Shown here in pieces: positions 53,809 to 62,343 of a DNA stretch of 64,000 nucleotides. Numbering within the stretch: the stretch's first letter is position 1; every line of letters begins with the position of its first letter. This DNA is from Autumnicola sp041679265 (GTDB lineage Bacteria; Bacteroidota; Bacteroidia; Flavobacteriales; Flavobacteriaceae): assembly GCF_041679265.1 (NCBI RefSeq), contig NZ_JBGFSM010000014.1, positions 62,001 through 126,000 of the forward strand, given 5' to 3'. The position numbers were made by a program, and so were the translations under genes. Below the pieces are notes generated by a model that made no database searches, was not told where the DNA came from, and saw nothing but the letters and a program-made list of their open reading frames with translations.

Positions 53809-54105
53809 CTACCTAAGCACCAGCTTTTTCACCAGTTCCCGGCCGAGTTCTTCATTTAGCATTTTGATGATTTTTTCTTTGCCATAGCTCAATTCTTCAC
53901 GAAGAACAGAAGAACTTAGTTGAACATAAAGTGTAGAACCTTCCAGCTTAATGGCTGTGGTATATTTTTGAATGGCAGGCCCCATTTGTTCATTCCACAC
54001 ATCTCTCACGGTAACTTTATCAAGTCCTTTCTGCAGTTTATTATGATCTACAAATTCCTTCAGCACGTCACCTATGCTCATATTTTCACTATTCCTCTTT
54101 TTCAT
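53809..54105 (-). CDS. DUF721 (DciA-like) protein
   Basis: A 98-residue protein with a single DUF721 domain, typical MSIGDVLKEFVDHNKLQKGL start and VWNEQMGPAIQKYTTAIKL. DUF721 / DciA proteins help load the replicative helicase in some bacteria. It is in the operon recF, lipoprotein, DUF721, and its ATG overlaps the lipoprotein stop by 17 bases. Confidence 0.85.
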   Translation of the reverse strand: MKKRNSENMSIGDVLKEFVDHNKLQKGLDKVTVRDVWNEQMGPAIQKYTTAIKLEGSTLYVQLSSSVLREELSYGKEKIIKMLNEELGRELVKKLVLR

Positions 54106-54526
54106 CTGCTGTTACATCTATGGGTTCATATTTGTTATAATAGTATATCACTCCGTCTGCAGTAAGTAAACTTAGCTTATTCTCTTCCGCAGAAAGTACT
54201 GTCTCTTTCCATGAAGAATAAGGGGTTTTATAATAAAGTCTCAGGCTGTCATTTTCTATTCTGGCTTCAACTTTTTCATTATTGTTTGTTACCGTAAAGG
54301 TACCATCAAAATGCGGCTGAACCTTTTTTCTGATACCATTTTTGCCTTCCAGGTGAAGGTAATCTACGTACGGACTCATGGAATATTCTTTAACGGAATC
54401 TTCTGAAAACTCCACCCGGTCAATTTCCCAGTAGCCGCTAAGATGCTGAAGCTGCTCTGTGGGATCTTGCTTCTCGCAGCTTAATGTAAAAATACAAAGA
54501 ATGAAGAGGAACAGCGATTTTTTCAC
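54089..54526 (-). CDS. Lipocalin-like lipoprotein
   Basis: A 145-residue lipoprotein (lipobox LSC, Cys17) with the pattern of lipocalin-like Bacteroidota proteins (LSGYWEIDRVEFSED, FDGTFTVTNNNEK). It starts at GTG (54526), overlapping the recF stop (GTGA). Role unknown, but sits between recF and DUF721. Confidence 0.78.
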   Translation of the reverse strand: MKKSLFLFILCIFTLSCEKQDPTEQLQHLSGYWEIDRVEFSEDSVKEYSMSPYVDYLHLEGKNGIRKKVQPHFDGTFTVTNNNEKVEARIENDSLRLYYKTPYSSWKETVLSAEENKLSLLTADGVIYYYNKYEPIDVTADEKEE

Positions 54527-55602
54527 AATTTGAAGATTTTATAGGATTGATGGCTTTCTTTTACCACTTTCTCGGTCCTGTCTGCATGCGTGTCACTTAT
54601 AAATATCTGCCCCAGTTGATTTGTAGCCACCAAAGCTACAATATGTGCCACCCGCTGTTCATCCAGCTTATCAAAAATATCGTCCAGCAAAAGGATGGGG
54701 TTTACTTTGCTTATTTCTTTGATAAAATCGAACTGCGCGAGCTTTAAAGCCACCAAGAATGATTTCTGCTGTCCCTGGGAACCAAATTTTTTAATGGGAT
54801 GGCCTTCAATTTCAAAGCTAAGGTCATCTTTGTGAATACCCACGCCCGTATATTGCAGCGCCATATCTTTCTGAAGGTTTTCTTCAAGCAGGTCTTTCAG
54901 CTCATGATCGAATAACTGACTTTTATAGGTAATATTAACTGGCTCCTTATTATTGGTAATATCGCCATAGCGCTTGTTGAAAATCGGTATAAATTCAGCA
55001 AGGAAATTTTTACGTTTTTCAAAAAGTTCCTGGCCCAGCTCAGCTAATTGCATATTATAAACCTCCAGCGTATCACGGTCAAAAGAATTATTGGCGGCAA
55101 AATATTTGAGCAAAGAATTGCGCTGTGATACGGTTTTGCCATATTGCAAAAGGTAATTGAGATAGGCACTATTGCTTTGGGAAATTACACCATCCATAAA
55201 TTTGCGCCTGGTTTCACTCCCTTCAATAATTAAATCGCGGTCTGCCGGGGAGATAATTACAGTGGGAATAAAGCCAATATGTTCGCTGAATTTTTCATAA
55301 GGCTTGTTATTCCGCTTAATCACCTTCTTCTGGCCACGTTTAGCACTTACCAGGATGTGTTCTTCTTTCTGGTTCTTTTCAAATTCCCCTTCAACTACAA
55401 AAAAATCAGAATCATGATTAATATTCTGGCTGGTAATAGGGTTGAAATAGCTTTTGCCGAAGGATAAATGATATATACTGTCCAAAACGTTAGTCTTTCC
55501 CACTCCATTATGCCCAACCAGGCAATTAATCTTTGAGTCGAACTCAAATGTTTGCGATTCCAGGTTTTTATAATTGAGTAAAGAGAGTTGTTTTAAAAAC
55601 AT
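54523..55602 (-). CDS. recF: DNA replication and repair protein RecF
   Basis: A 359-residue SMC-like ATPase. Walker A is GHNGVGKTN (about 32-40), the signature GSQGQQKSFLVALKLAQ and Walker B LLLDDIFDKLDEQR are all in place. RecF helps load RecA at stalled forks and gaps with RecO and RecR. First gene of the probable operon with the lipoprotein and DUF721. Confidence 0.96.
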   Translation of the reverse strand: MFLKQLSLLNYKNLESQTFEFDSKINCLVGHNGVGKTNVLDSIYHLSFGKSYFNPITSQNINHDSDFFVVEGEFEKNQKEEHILVSAKRGQKKVIKRNNKPYEKFSEHIGFIPTVIISPADRDLIIEGSETRRKFMDGVISQSNSAYLNYLLQYGKTVSQRNSLLKYFAANNSFDRDTLEVYNMQLAELGQELFEKRKNFLAEFIPIFNKRYGDITNNKEPVNITYKSQLFDHELKDLLEENLQKDMALQYTGVGIHKDDLSFEIEGHPIKKFGSQGQQKSFLVALKLAQFDFIKEISKVNPILLLDDIFDKLDEQRVAHIVALVATNQLGQIFISDTHADRTEKVVKESHQSYKIFKL

Positions 55603-55720
55603 AAGATATTGGTAATCAATACGTAAAAAGAATAAAATGGTGTCTATTCTGCTATTGCGAATGACCTCAAATTATCAAAAAAATACAAATAAAATCTCTT
55701 TTAATTTTGAATAAAAATTA

Positions 55721-55728
55721 TATTTTTG
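55721..55728 (+). promoter_or_regulatory. -7 box (TATTTTTG) before the TPR/ribH unit
   Basis: TATTTTTG lies 20 bases before the ATG at 55749. No good TTG is seen at the right distance for -33. Confidence 0.45.
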
Positions 55729-55748
55729 CCACGCATTAAAAAGATGAT

Positions 55749-56519
55749 ATGGCAACATACAAGAAAAGAGGCTATAAGCCGGCCAATAAAGAAGAAGAAC
55801 AGAAACATGTAGAGGAAGAATCTACAACAGCAGAAGTTTTTAACTCTCTTGATGAAGGCGCAGGCAGAACCGAAACATGGGTGGCCGAGAACCAGAAATA
55901 TATTTATATTATTGTTGGTGTGGCTGTTATAGTTGCTCTTGGGTATCTTGCTTATGAAAACTGGATACAGGAGCCAAAAGAGGCTGAAGCGGCAAATGAA
56001 ATGGCCAAAGCACAGGATTATTTTGCCGGAGCTTTAAATGCCACCGGAGCAGAAAGTGATTCTTTATACACTATGTCTCTAACCGGGGGTGAAGGTAAAT
56101 ACGGCTTTGTGGATATTATTGAAAATTATGGCGGCACAGATGCTGCGAATATTGCCAGATATCACGCAGGATTCGCCAGTTTACGTGTGGGAAATTATCA
56201 GGATGCCATAGACTATCTGGAAGATTATGATGCTGAGGATGAAATTACTCCGGCCCTGGCCATAGGAGGGATAGGAGATGCTTTTATGCAATTGGAGCAG
56301 CCTGAAGAAGCTCTAGATTACTATGTGAAAGCGGCCAATAAAAGATCTAATTCTTTTACCACTCCAAAATTTTTACTAAAGTCAGCAATAACCGCCCTGG
56401 AATTAGGGAAAGCCGGTGAGGCAGAAGAATATCTTACCAGGTTAAAAGAAGAATATCCGGACACTCCAGAAGCAGAAAGTGTTGCGGTATATATGGGGCA
56501 GGCTCAGGCAATGAAATAA
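55749..56519 (+). CDS. TPR membrane protein (YfgM-like)
   Basis: A 256-residue protein: cytoplasmic basic start, one membrane helix (about 50-68), then a periplasmic part with TPR-like repeats (YQDAIDYLEDYDAEDEI, PEEALDYYVKAANK, ALELGKAGEAEEYL). The topology resembles YfgM, a SecYEG-linked chaperone partner, but this is inferred. Six bases separate it from ribH. Confidence 0.85.
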   Translation: MATYKKRGYKPANKEEEQKHVEEESTTAEVFNSLDEGAGRTETWVAENQKYIYIIVGVAVIVALGYLAYENWIQEPKEAEAANEMAKAQDYFAGALNATGAESDSLYTMSLTGGEGKYGFVDIIENYGGTDAANIARYHAGFASLRVGNYQDAIDYLEDYDAEDEITPALAIGGIGDAFMQLEQPEEALDYYVKAANKRSNSFTTPKFLLKSAITALELGKAGEAEEYLTRLKEEYPDTPEAESVAVYMGQAQAMK

Positions 56520-56525
56520 AGATAT

Positions 56526-57023
56526 ATGGCTACTGAAGGAAATAACCTGTCAGAATACGATAAAAGTTCCATCCCAAACGCGAAAGACTTTCGGTTTGGG
56601 ATTGTTGTTTCAGAGTGGAATGAGGAAATTACGGAAGGCCTGTTTAATGGTGCATTTGCCGCTTTGAAGGAGCATGGAGTTTTGGAGGAAAGGATTGTGC
56701 GTTGGGATGTTCCCGGAAGCTTTGAGCTTATTTATGGCTGTAAAAAGATGCAGCAGAGCTATGACATGCTGGACGCTGTGATCGCTATTGGCAGTGTAAT
56801 CCAGGGCGAAACTAAACACTTCGATTTTGTTTGCGAAGGAGTCACACAGGGAATAAAGGACCTGAACATCCAAAGCGATATTCCCATAATTTTTTGTGTG
56901 TTAACAGATCAAAATAAACAACAGGCGATTGATCGCTCCGGAGGTAAACACGGAAATAAAGGTACCGAGGCTGCCATTGCGGCCATAAAAATGGCCCGGC
57001 TGCGCAAAGATGCCAGGTTTTAG
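56526..57023 (+). CDS. ribH: 6,7-dimethyl-8-ribityllumazine synthase
   Basis: A 165-residue lumazine synthase of the riboflavin pathway. VVSEWNEEITEGLFNGA, WDVPGSFELIYGCKKM and IGSVIQGETKHFDFV are family marks, with the catalytic His in the last. It shares a probable operon with the TPR gene. No FMN riboswitch is seen upstream. Confidence 0.96.
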   Translation: MATEGNNLSEYDKSSIPNAKDFRFGIVVSEWNEEITEGLFNGAFAALKEHGVLEERIVRWDVPGSFELIYGCKKMQQSYDMLDAVIAIGSVIQGETKHFDFVCEGVTQGIKDLNIQSDIPIIFCVLTDQNKQQAIDRSGGKHGNKGTEAAIAAIKMARLRKDARF

Positions 57024-57031
57024 GCAGAAAA

Positions 57032-57080
57032 GAAGGACGAAGTAAGAAGTAGGGGATTAGAAGTACGAAGTTGGAAGTGA
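57032..57080 (+). repeat. Degenerate 7-base array, unit GAAGTNN
   Basis: Seven units in strict phase: GAAGGAC, GAAGTAA, GAAGTAG, GGGATTA, GAAGTAC, GAAGTTG, GAAGTGA. It starts 9 bases after the ribH stop. Confidence 0.75.
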
Positions 57081-57145
57081 ATTAATGTTAAAGTTTAAAA
57101 GCCTGGTTAGGTATGGCTTCCCAGGGTTAAAGTTTTTAAATTTTT

Positions 57146-57222
57146 ACAACAGACAACAGACAACAGACAACAGACAACAGACAACAGACAACAGACAACA
57201 GACAACAGGCAACAGACAAGAG
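57146..57222 (+). repeat. 7-base tandem array, unit ACAACAG
   Basis: Nine exact ACAACAG units (57146-57208), then GCAACAG and ACAAGAG. The array would be read through in a frame giving a 7-residue-repeat peptide, which is not a real protein. Confidence 0.95.
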
Positions 57223-57361
57223 ATAACCCTTCAGCCTTTAACTTTGAACTTTAAACACTTCAGGAAGCGGCATCATTATTGTTATTTATAATTTGCTTAT
57301 ACAGGCTTCGGAATTTAGGAGCTTTTTGAGTAAATTTGAAGTACCACTAAAATCCCACATT

Positions 57362-57655
57362 TTGAGAGTCAGTTTTTTAAAAAGTAAGAAAAATGCCCGT
57401 TATAATTATACTCCGCGTTATTATAAAGGTAAAGATGCGGGCAATATTTACAGTTTTGATTCCAAATTCAATAAATATAAAGAGGCCACCAACGCTATAG
57501 ATTTTGGATCCCAGTGGTCTGAAGTTCGTAAATCCAGCCGTACAAGGGGGAACAGGGAGATCAATAAAAGAGTGGTTTATATCATTTTAATACTTCTGTT
57601 CATTTTCCTTTGGATTATAGACTTTGATTTATCCATCTTCTCGAATGCTCGATAA
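57362..57655 (+). CDS. Small membrane protein between ribH and mutL
   Basis: About 98 residues: basic, aromatic start (LKSKKNARYNYTPRYYKG), then one C-terminal membrane helix. It is like the small protein often placed before mutL in Flavobacteriaceae. There is no ATG; TTG at 57362 is chosen because a TAAATTTG box (57331-57338) lies just upstream, but the frame stays open to a TTG at 57293. It abuts mutL directly (TAA then ATG). Confidence 0.65.
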   Translation: MRVSFLKSKKNARYNYTPRYYKGKDAGNIYSFDSKFNKYKEATNAIDFGSQWSEVRKSSRTRGNREINKRVVYIILILLFIFLWIIDFDLSIFSNAR

Positions 57656-59506
57656 ATGAGTGATGTTATTCAACTATTACCAGATCACGTTGCCAACCAG
57701 ATCGCTGCGGGAGAAGTGGTCCAGCGGCCTGCCTCTGTGATTAAGGAATTACTTGAAAATGCCATAGATGCAGAAGCTGCACACATCCAGGTGGTAATAA
57801 AAGATGCCGGGAAAACGCTTATCCAGGTGGTAGATGACGGGAAAGGCATGAGTCTTACCGATGCCAGGATGAGTTTTGAACGCCATGCGACTTCCAAAAT
57901 TAAAACCGCTGAAGATCTCTTCAGCTTAAAAACAAAAGGATTTAGAGGAGAAGCTTTGGCGTCTATCGCAGCTATTGCACATGTTGAACTTAAAACTAAG
58001 CCCGAAGAAGAAGAGGTGGGCACCTGTATTAAAATTGAAGGCAGTTCCATTAGTTCGCAGGAACCCTGTGTGACTCCAAAGGGAACTTCTTTATGCGTTA
58101 AAAATCTTTTTTACAATATTCCCGCCCGTCGTAATTTCCTGAAGTCTAATAATGTGGAAACCCGGCATATAATAGATGAATTTCAACGAGTGGCTCTGGC
58201 GCATCCGCATATTAATTTTTCGCTGCACCACAACGGCAGCGAGCTATTTCAATTGCCGCAAACCAACTACAGGCAGAGGATCACTAATATTTTTGGCGGC
58301 AAAACCAATGAAAAACTGGTGCCGGTAAATGAAGATACCGAAATTGTGAAAATTTCGGGTTTTGTGGGAAAACCTGAATTTGCTAAAAGAAGCAGGGGAG
58401 AGCAGTTTTTCTTTGTGAACGACAGGTTTATTAAAAGCCCTTATTTAAATCATGCCGTTTCGGCGGCTTTTGAAGGCTTGCTTAAAGAAAAAACTTATCC
58501 TAGTTATTTTCTTTACCTGCAGGTAGATCCAAAGAGCATTGATATTAATATTCATCCTACCAAGACCGAAATAAAATTTGATGATGAACATGCGCTTTAT
58601 GCCATGTTGCGAAGTGCCATAAAACATAGTTTAGGCCAGTATAATGTGGCTCCGGTACTGGATTTTGACAGAGATTCCGGGCTGGATACTCCATATAATT
58701 ATAAGGATAAAGGTGCTGAAGTTCCTAAAGTGGAAGTAGACCGTGATTTTAATCCCTTTAAAAATGAAAGCAGTGGTTCTAATTACCGGCCCGGGAATTC
58801 ATTTAGGAAAGAAAGCAATGCCGGTTGGGAGAGCCTCTATGCAGGAACTTCTACGGAAGTTGAATCTGCTGTAGCAGGCGGCCATATGGAATTTGAAAGT
58901 GAAGAGGTATCGGGTAGTTTATTTGATGCTTCTGAAGAGAAACCTGAAAATACCACCTTCCAGCTTCATAAAAAATATATTGTAAGTACCCTTAAAAGCG
59001 GTATTCTGGTTATTGATCAAAACCGGGCGCACAGCAGGATACTTTATGAAGAATTACTTAAAAATATAACCATTTCAGCCGCGGTGAGTCAGCAATTATT
59101 ATTTCCTTTGAAGCTTCAGTTTAACACACATGAAGTAGGAATGCTGGAGCAAATAAGAGAATCCCTGGAACAAACCGGCTTTGTTTTTTCAGAAATAGCA
59201 AAAGAGGCAGTAGAAATTACCGGGATCCCTACGCTTATTTCTGAAAGTGAAGTAGAAATGTTGCTGGAACAACTGCTGTCTGATCTGGAAAATGATGTTC
59301 CCGATAATGGTTTCTCACAAACAGATTTGCTTGCTAAATCTATGGCCAAAAGCATGTCTGTAAAATCGGGTACTGTTTTGAACGGAAGTGAACAACAACA
59401 TATTGTTAACCGGCTTTTTGCCTGTAAAGAACCTGGACTTACACCTTTTAATAAATCTATATTTATTACGCTAACGGTGGACGAATTGGAGAAAAAATTT
59501 ACATAA
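57656..59506 (+). CDS. mutL: DNA mismatch repair protein MutL
   Basis: A 616-residue MutL. The GHKL ATPase motifs are LLENAIDAEA, DDGKGMSLTDA and TKGFRGEALASIAAIA; the C-terminal dimer domain follows a low-complexity linker (about 340-420). No DQHAxxER-type endonuclease motif is obvious (the place reads DQNRAHSRILYEELL), so nicking ability is unclear. It starts the run mutL, rhomboid, rhomboid, EEP with no gap between stops and starts. Confidence 0.95.
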   Translation: MSDVIQLLPDHVANQIAAGEVVQRPASVIKELLENAIDAEAAHIQVVIKDAGKTLIQVVDDGKGMSLTDARMSFERHATSKIKTAEDLFSLKTKGFRGEALASIAAIAHVELKTKPEEEEVGTCIKIEGSSISSQEPCVTPKGTSLCVKNLFYNIPARRNFLKSNNVETRHIIDEFQRVALAHPHINFSLHHNGSELFQLPQTNYRQRITNIFGGKTNEKLVPVNEDTEIVKISGFVGKPEFAKRSRGEQFFFVNDRFIKSPYLNHAVSAAFEGLLKEKTYPSYFLYLQVDPKSIDINIHPTKTEIKFDDEHALYAMLRSAIKHSLGQYNVAPVLDFDRDSGLDTPYNYKDKGAEVPKVEVDRDFNPFKNESSGSNYRPGNSFRKESNAGWESLYAGTSTEVESAVAGGHMEFESEEVSGSLFDASEEKPENTTFQLHKKYIVSTLKSGILVIDQNRAHSRILYEELLKNITISAAVSQQLLFPLKLQFNTHEVGMLEQIRESLEQTGFVFSEIAKEAVEITGIPTLISESEVEMLLEQLLSDLENDVPDNGFSQTDLLAKSMAKSMSVKSGTVLNGSEQQHIVNRLFACKEPGLTPFNKSIFITLTVDELEKKFT

Positions 59507-60259
59507 ATGGGAAGAATTACCGAAACCGTAAAAGTTTTATTGATTGTTAATATTCTGTTTTTTGTTGGCAGTCAGTTTTTAGGGGATTATGCTTACCAGT
59601 TATTTGCCCTTTGGTTTCCTAAAAATGACAATTTTTATTTCTGGCAGCTAATCACACATATGTTCATGCATGGCAATCTTATGCATATTTTCTTTAATAT
59701 GTTTGCCCTGTACATATTTGGAAGCCTTCTGGAGCAATCTATTGGGCAGCCGCGGTTTCTTTTTTTATATTTCTCTGCGGGACTAGGCGCTGCAGGTTTG
59801 CAAATCCTTTTCAGCTACATTAGCTTTAATTCGGCTTACCAGTCTTATCTGGATGCGGGTTTTAACCCGAATGAAATTCAGGGTTTTTTAAATGAGGTGG
59901 TCGCTTCGGGCAGATATAATTTTTATAACAATGTTCCCCAGGATGCCACAGAAGCGCTTATAAACAGCTATGTGACTCCTATGGTGGGAGCTTCCGGGGC
60001 GGTATTTGGAGTAATGGCTGCTATTGCTCTTATTTATCCTAACCTACCGCTTTATCTTATGTTTATCCCCATTCCAATTAAAGCTAAATATTTTATTGGA
60101 GGATATTTTCTTATTAACGTATATTCGGCTATCACCGGGGCAAATATACTAGGCCCTTCCAATACGGCTTACTGGGCTCATATAGGTGGTGCGATAATTG
60201 GTTTTATAATGATGTGGTACTGGAAAAAGAATCAGTTTAACCAAAACAGGTGGTATTAG
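59507..60259 (+). CDS. Rhomboid intramembrane serine protease
   Basis: A 250-residue protein with six or so helices. It has the serine motif GASGAVFGV and the late His in AHIGGAIIG, with HGNLMHIFFNM of the rhomboid loop. Active rhomboids cut membrane helices. The start codon directly follows the mutL stop. Confidence 0.92.
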   Translation: MGRITETVKVLLIVNILFFVGSQFLGDYAYQLFALWFPKNDNFYFWQLITHMFMHGNLMHIFFNMFALYIFGSLLEQSIGQPRFLFLYFSAGLGAAGLQILFSYISFNSAYQSYLDAGFNPNEIQGFLNEVVASGRYNFYNNVPQDATEALINSYVTPMVGASGAVFGVMAAIALIYPNLPLYLMFIPIPIKAKYFIGGYFLINVYSAITGANILGPSNTAYWAHIGGAIIGFIMMWYWKKNQFNQNRWY

Positions 60260-61183
60260 ATGCGAACATCAGACAGATTACGGTATAAGATTCAAACCGC
60301 CACGGTTACAGAAAAGCTTATTGCTATAAATGTTATCGTGTTTGTGTTGTTTTTTCTTTTCCGTACTGTGGCCTATTTATTTCAGGCGCCTTCTAATTTC
60401 CTGCTAGAGTGGTTTGTATTTCCAAAAGAATTAGGCGAATTTATCCTAAAACCCTGGTCTATTATTACTTATTCTTTCCTGCATGGCGGGATCTGGCATA
60501 TTTTGGGTAATATGCTTATACTTTACTATGCAGGCATTTATTTTTTAAACTACTTTTCCCCCAGGCGCTTGCTTAATTATTATTTCCTTGGAGTAATTGT
60601 GGGAGCGCTGGTGTATATGCTTAGTTACAATCTTTTTCCGGCTTTTAAAGGTATGGGCCGTTCTTATCTCATGGGTGCCTCGGCAGGAGTAATGGCTGTG
60701 GTTATTGGAATTGCCACTTATATTCCTAATATGCGGGTACGCCTGCTTATTCTGGGAAGTATAAAATTCTGGTGGATTGCTGCTTTTCTTGTAGCTGTAG
60801 ATGTGATCCAGATTCCCATGGGAAATGCCGGAGGGCATCTGGCGCATATAGGCGGTGCTGGGTTGGGCTATCTTTATACCACCCAATTGCAACGAGGTCA
60901 TGATATTGGAAGCTGGTTCGAAAAGCTGGTAGATGGTATTGCGGGACTTTTTAAACCGCGCGAAAGAAAGGCTAAAATGAAAACTGTTCATCGTGACCGC
61001 AGTAATCAGTCGGCTACCCGTAAAACTTCTTCCGCTGCCGGGAGAAGTGTGAACCGAAGCATGAACAAAGATGAAAAGCAGAAGAAAATTGATGCCATTC
61101 TTGATAAAATCAGCAAAAGCGGGTACGACAGTTTGAATAAAGCAGAAAAGGATTTTCTTTTCCAGGCAGGTAAAGATGATTAA
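60260..61183 (+). CDS. Second rhomboid intramembrane protease
   Basis: A 307-residue rhomboid with HGGIWHILGNML, the serine motif GASAGVMAV (Ser in GxSA) and AHIGGAGLG. A basic cytosolic tail (about 230-300) ends with DSLNKAEKDFLFQAG, a segment seen in related rhomboids. It is a paralog of the gene before it. Confidence 0.9.
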   Translation: MRTSDRLRYKIQTATVTEKLIAINVIVFVLFFLFRTVAYLFQAPSNFLLEWFVFPKELGEFILKPWSIITYSFLHGGIWHILGNMLILYYAGIYFLNYFSPRRLLNYYFLGVIVGALVYMLSYNLFPAFKGMGRSYLMGASAGVMAVVIGIATYIPNMRVRLLILGSIKFWWIAAFLVAVDVIQIPMGNAGGHLAHIGGAGLGYLYTTQLQRGHDIGSWFEKLVDGIAGLFKPRERKAKMKTVHRDRSNQSATRKTSSAAGRSVNRSMNKDEKQKKIDAILDKISKSGYDSLNKAEKDFLFQAGKDD

Positions 61184-62236
61184 ATGAAGAATCTAAACTG
61201 GTTTGATAAATTCCTCTTTTTGCTGAACTCGTTTCTTGCGGCTGCTTTGTTATTTTCTTACCTGCTGCCTTTTATCCCTCCTTTAAAGTTTGCTCTGCTT
61301 TCGGTTTTGAGCCTGGGAGTGCCGCTTCTTATCCTCGTAAACATAGGGTTTCTACTCTACTGGATTCTTCGGCTGAAAAAGCAGTTTCTTTTGCCTTTAA
61401 TAGTGCTGCTGCTGGGGTTTAACCATGTAACCTCAATCTATGAAATCAATTCTTCAGAAGAAGAGATAACCGCTTCAGAAGATACCATTAGGGTGCTTAG
61501 CTATAACGTGCGGCATTTTAGCCAGTATTTAAGCACAAAGGAACAAAGGGAAAAGGTGCCAAAACAAATTACCGCTTTTATTAATGAGCAGCATCCCGAT
61601 ATTGTTTCCATGCAGGAGTATTACAAAGGGGAGGTAAACGTGGCCAGCCAGTTTCCTTATAAATTTATTAAGTTGAAAAGCAAAGATGCCGAATTTGGCC
61701 TTGCTATATTTTCAAAATATCCCATAATAAATACCTACTCCCTGGATTTTGATTCCAAAAGTAATAATAACGGGGTTTATGCAGATGTGGTGGTAGGCAG
61801 AGACACACTGCGGGTGATTAACGTGCACCTGCAATCCTTTAGTGAAAAGCCCGATCTTGGCAATATTGAGCAGGAGAGTTCTAAAAGAGTCTGGTTGGGA
61901 ATGGGACAGACGTTTGCCATACAGCAGATGCAGGTAGAAAAAGTCCTGGAAGTTATTCGCAATACTCCTTATAAAGTGGTGGTTATGGGCGATTTTAATA
62001 ATACTGCCTATTCCTACATCTACAGGGAATTACGCTCCAGCGGTTTTGGCCTTAATGACGCCTATAAAGAAGCCGGGAATGGTTTTGGCAGAAGCTTTGA
62101 CTTCGATTACTTCCCGCTTCGTATTGATTTTATCCTGCCCGATGAAACCATAGAGGTAGAATCTTTTGAAACCATGGAAGTGTTTTATTCAGATCATTTT
62201 CCAATTAAAGCTACTCTGGATCTTTCTCCGGATTAG
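61184..62236 (+). CDS. Membrane endonuclease/exonuclease/phosphatase (EEP) family protein
   Basis: A 350-residue protein: three N-terminal membrane helices (about 8-80) then an EEP (DNase I-like) domain with SYNVRHF, SMQEYYKG, MGDFNNTAYS and SDHFPI. The metal and catalytic residues seem complete. Substrate may be nucleic acid or a phospholipid. The final gene of the mutL run; the stop touches a heptamer array. Confidence 0.9.
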   Translation: MKNLNWFDKFLFLLNSFLAAALLFSYLLPFIPPLKFALLSVLSLGVPLLILVNIGFLLYWILRLKKQFLLPLIVLLLGFNHVTSIYEINSSEEEITASEDTIRVLSYNVRHFSQYLSTKEQREKVPKQITAFINEQHPDIVSMQEYYKGEVNVASQFPYKFIKLKSKDAEFGLAIFSKYPIINTYSLDFDSKSNNNGVYADVVVGRDTLRVINVHLQSFSEKPDLGNIEQESSKRVWLGMGQTFAIQQMQVEKVLEVIRNTPYKVVVMGDFNNTAYSYIYRELRSSGFGLNDAYKEAGNGFGRSFDFDYFPLRIDFILPDETIEVESFETMEVFYSDHFPIKATLDLSPD

Positions 62237-62271
62237 AGTGAATAGTGAATAGTGAATAGTGAAAAGTGGTA
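62237..62271 (+). repeat. 7-base tandem array, unit AGTGAAT
   Basis: AGTGAAT three times, AGTGAAA, AGTGGTA, beginning at the base right after the TAG stop of the EEP gene. Each unit contains another TAG across its border. Confidence 0.85.
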
Positions 62272-62343
62272 ATTGTATAAAAAGCTCCCATCCTTTTTTA
62301 AGAAGGGGGGTGTAGGCCGGTGCGGTTGTTTTGAAGTACAAAA

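Noticed and set aside
57085..57291. Open frame with a 7-residue repeat (RQQTTDN) across the ACAACAG array
   Set aside because: A 7-base repeat read in three frames gives a 7-residue repeat by itself; no start signal or homolog, so it is not a gene.
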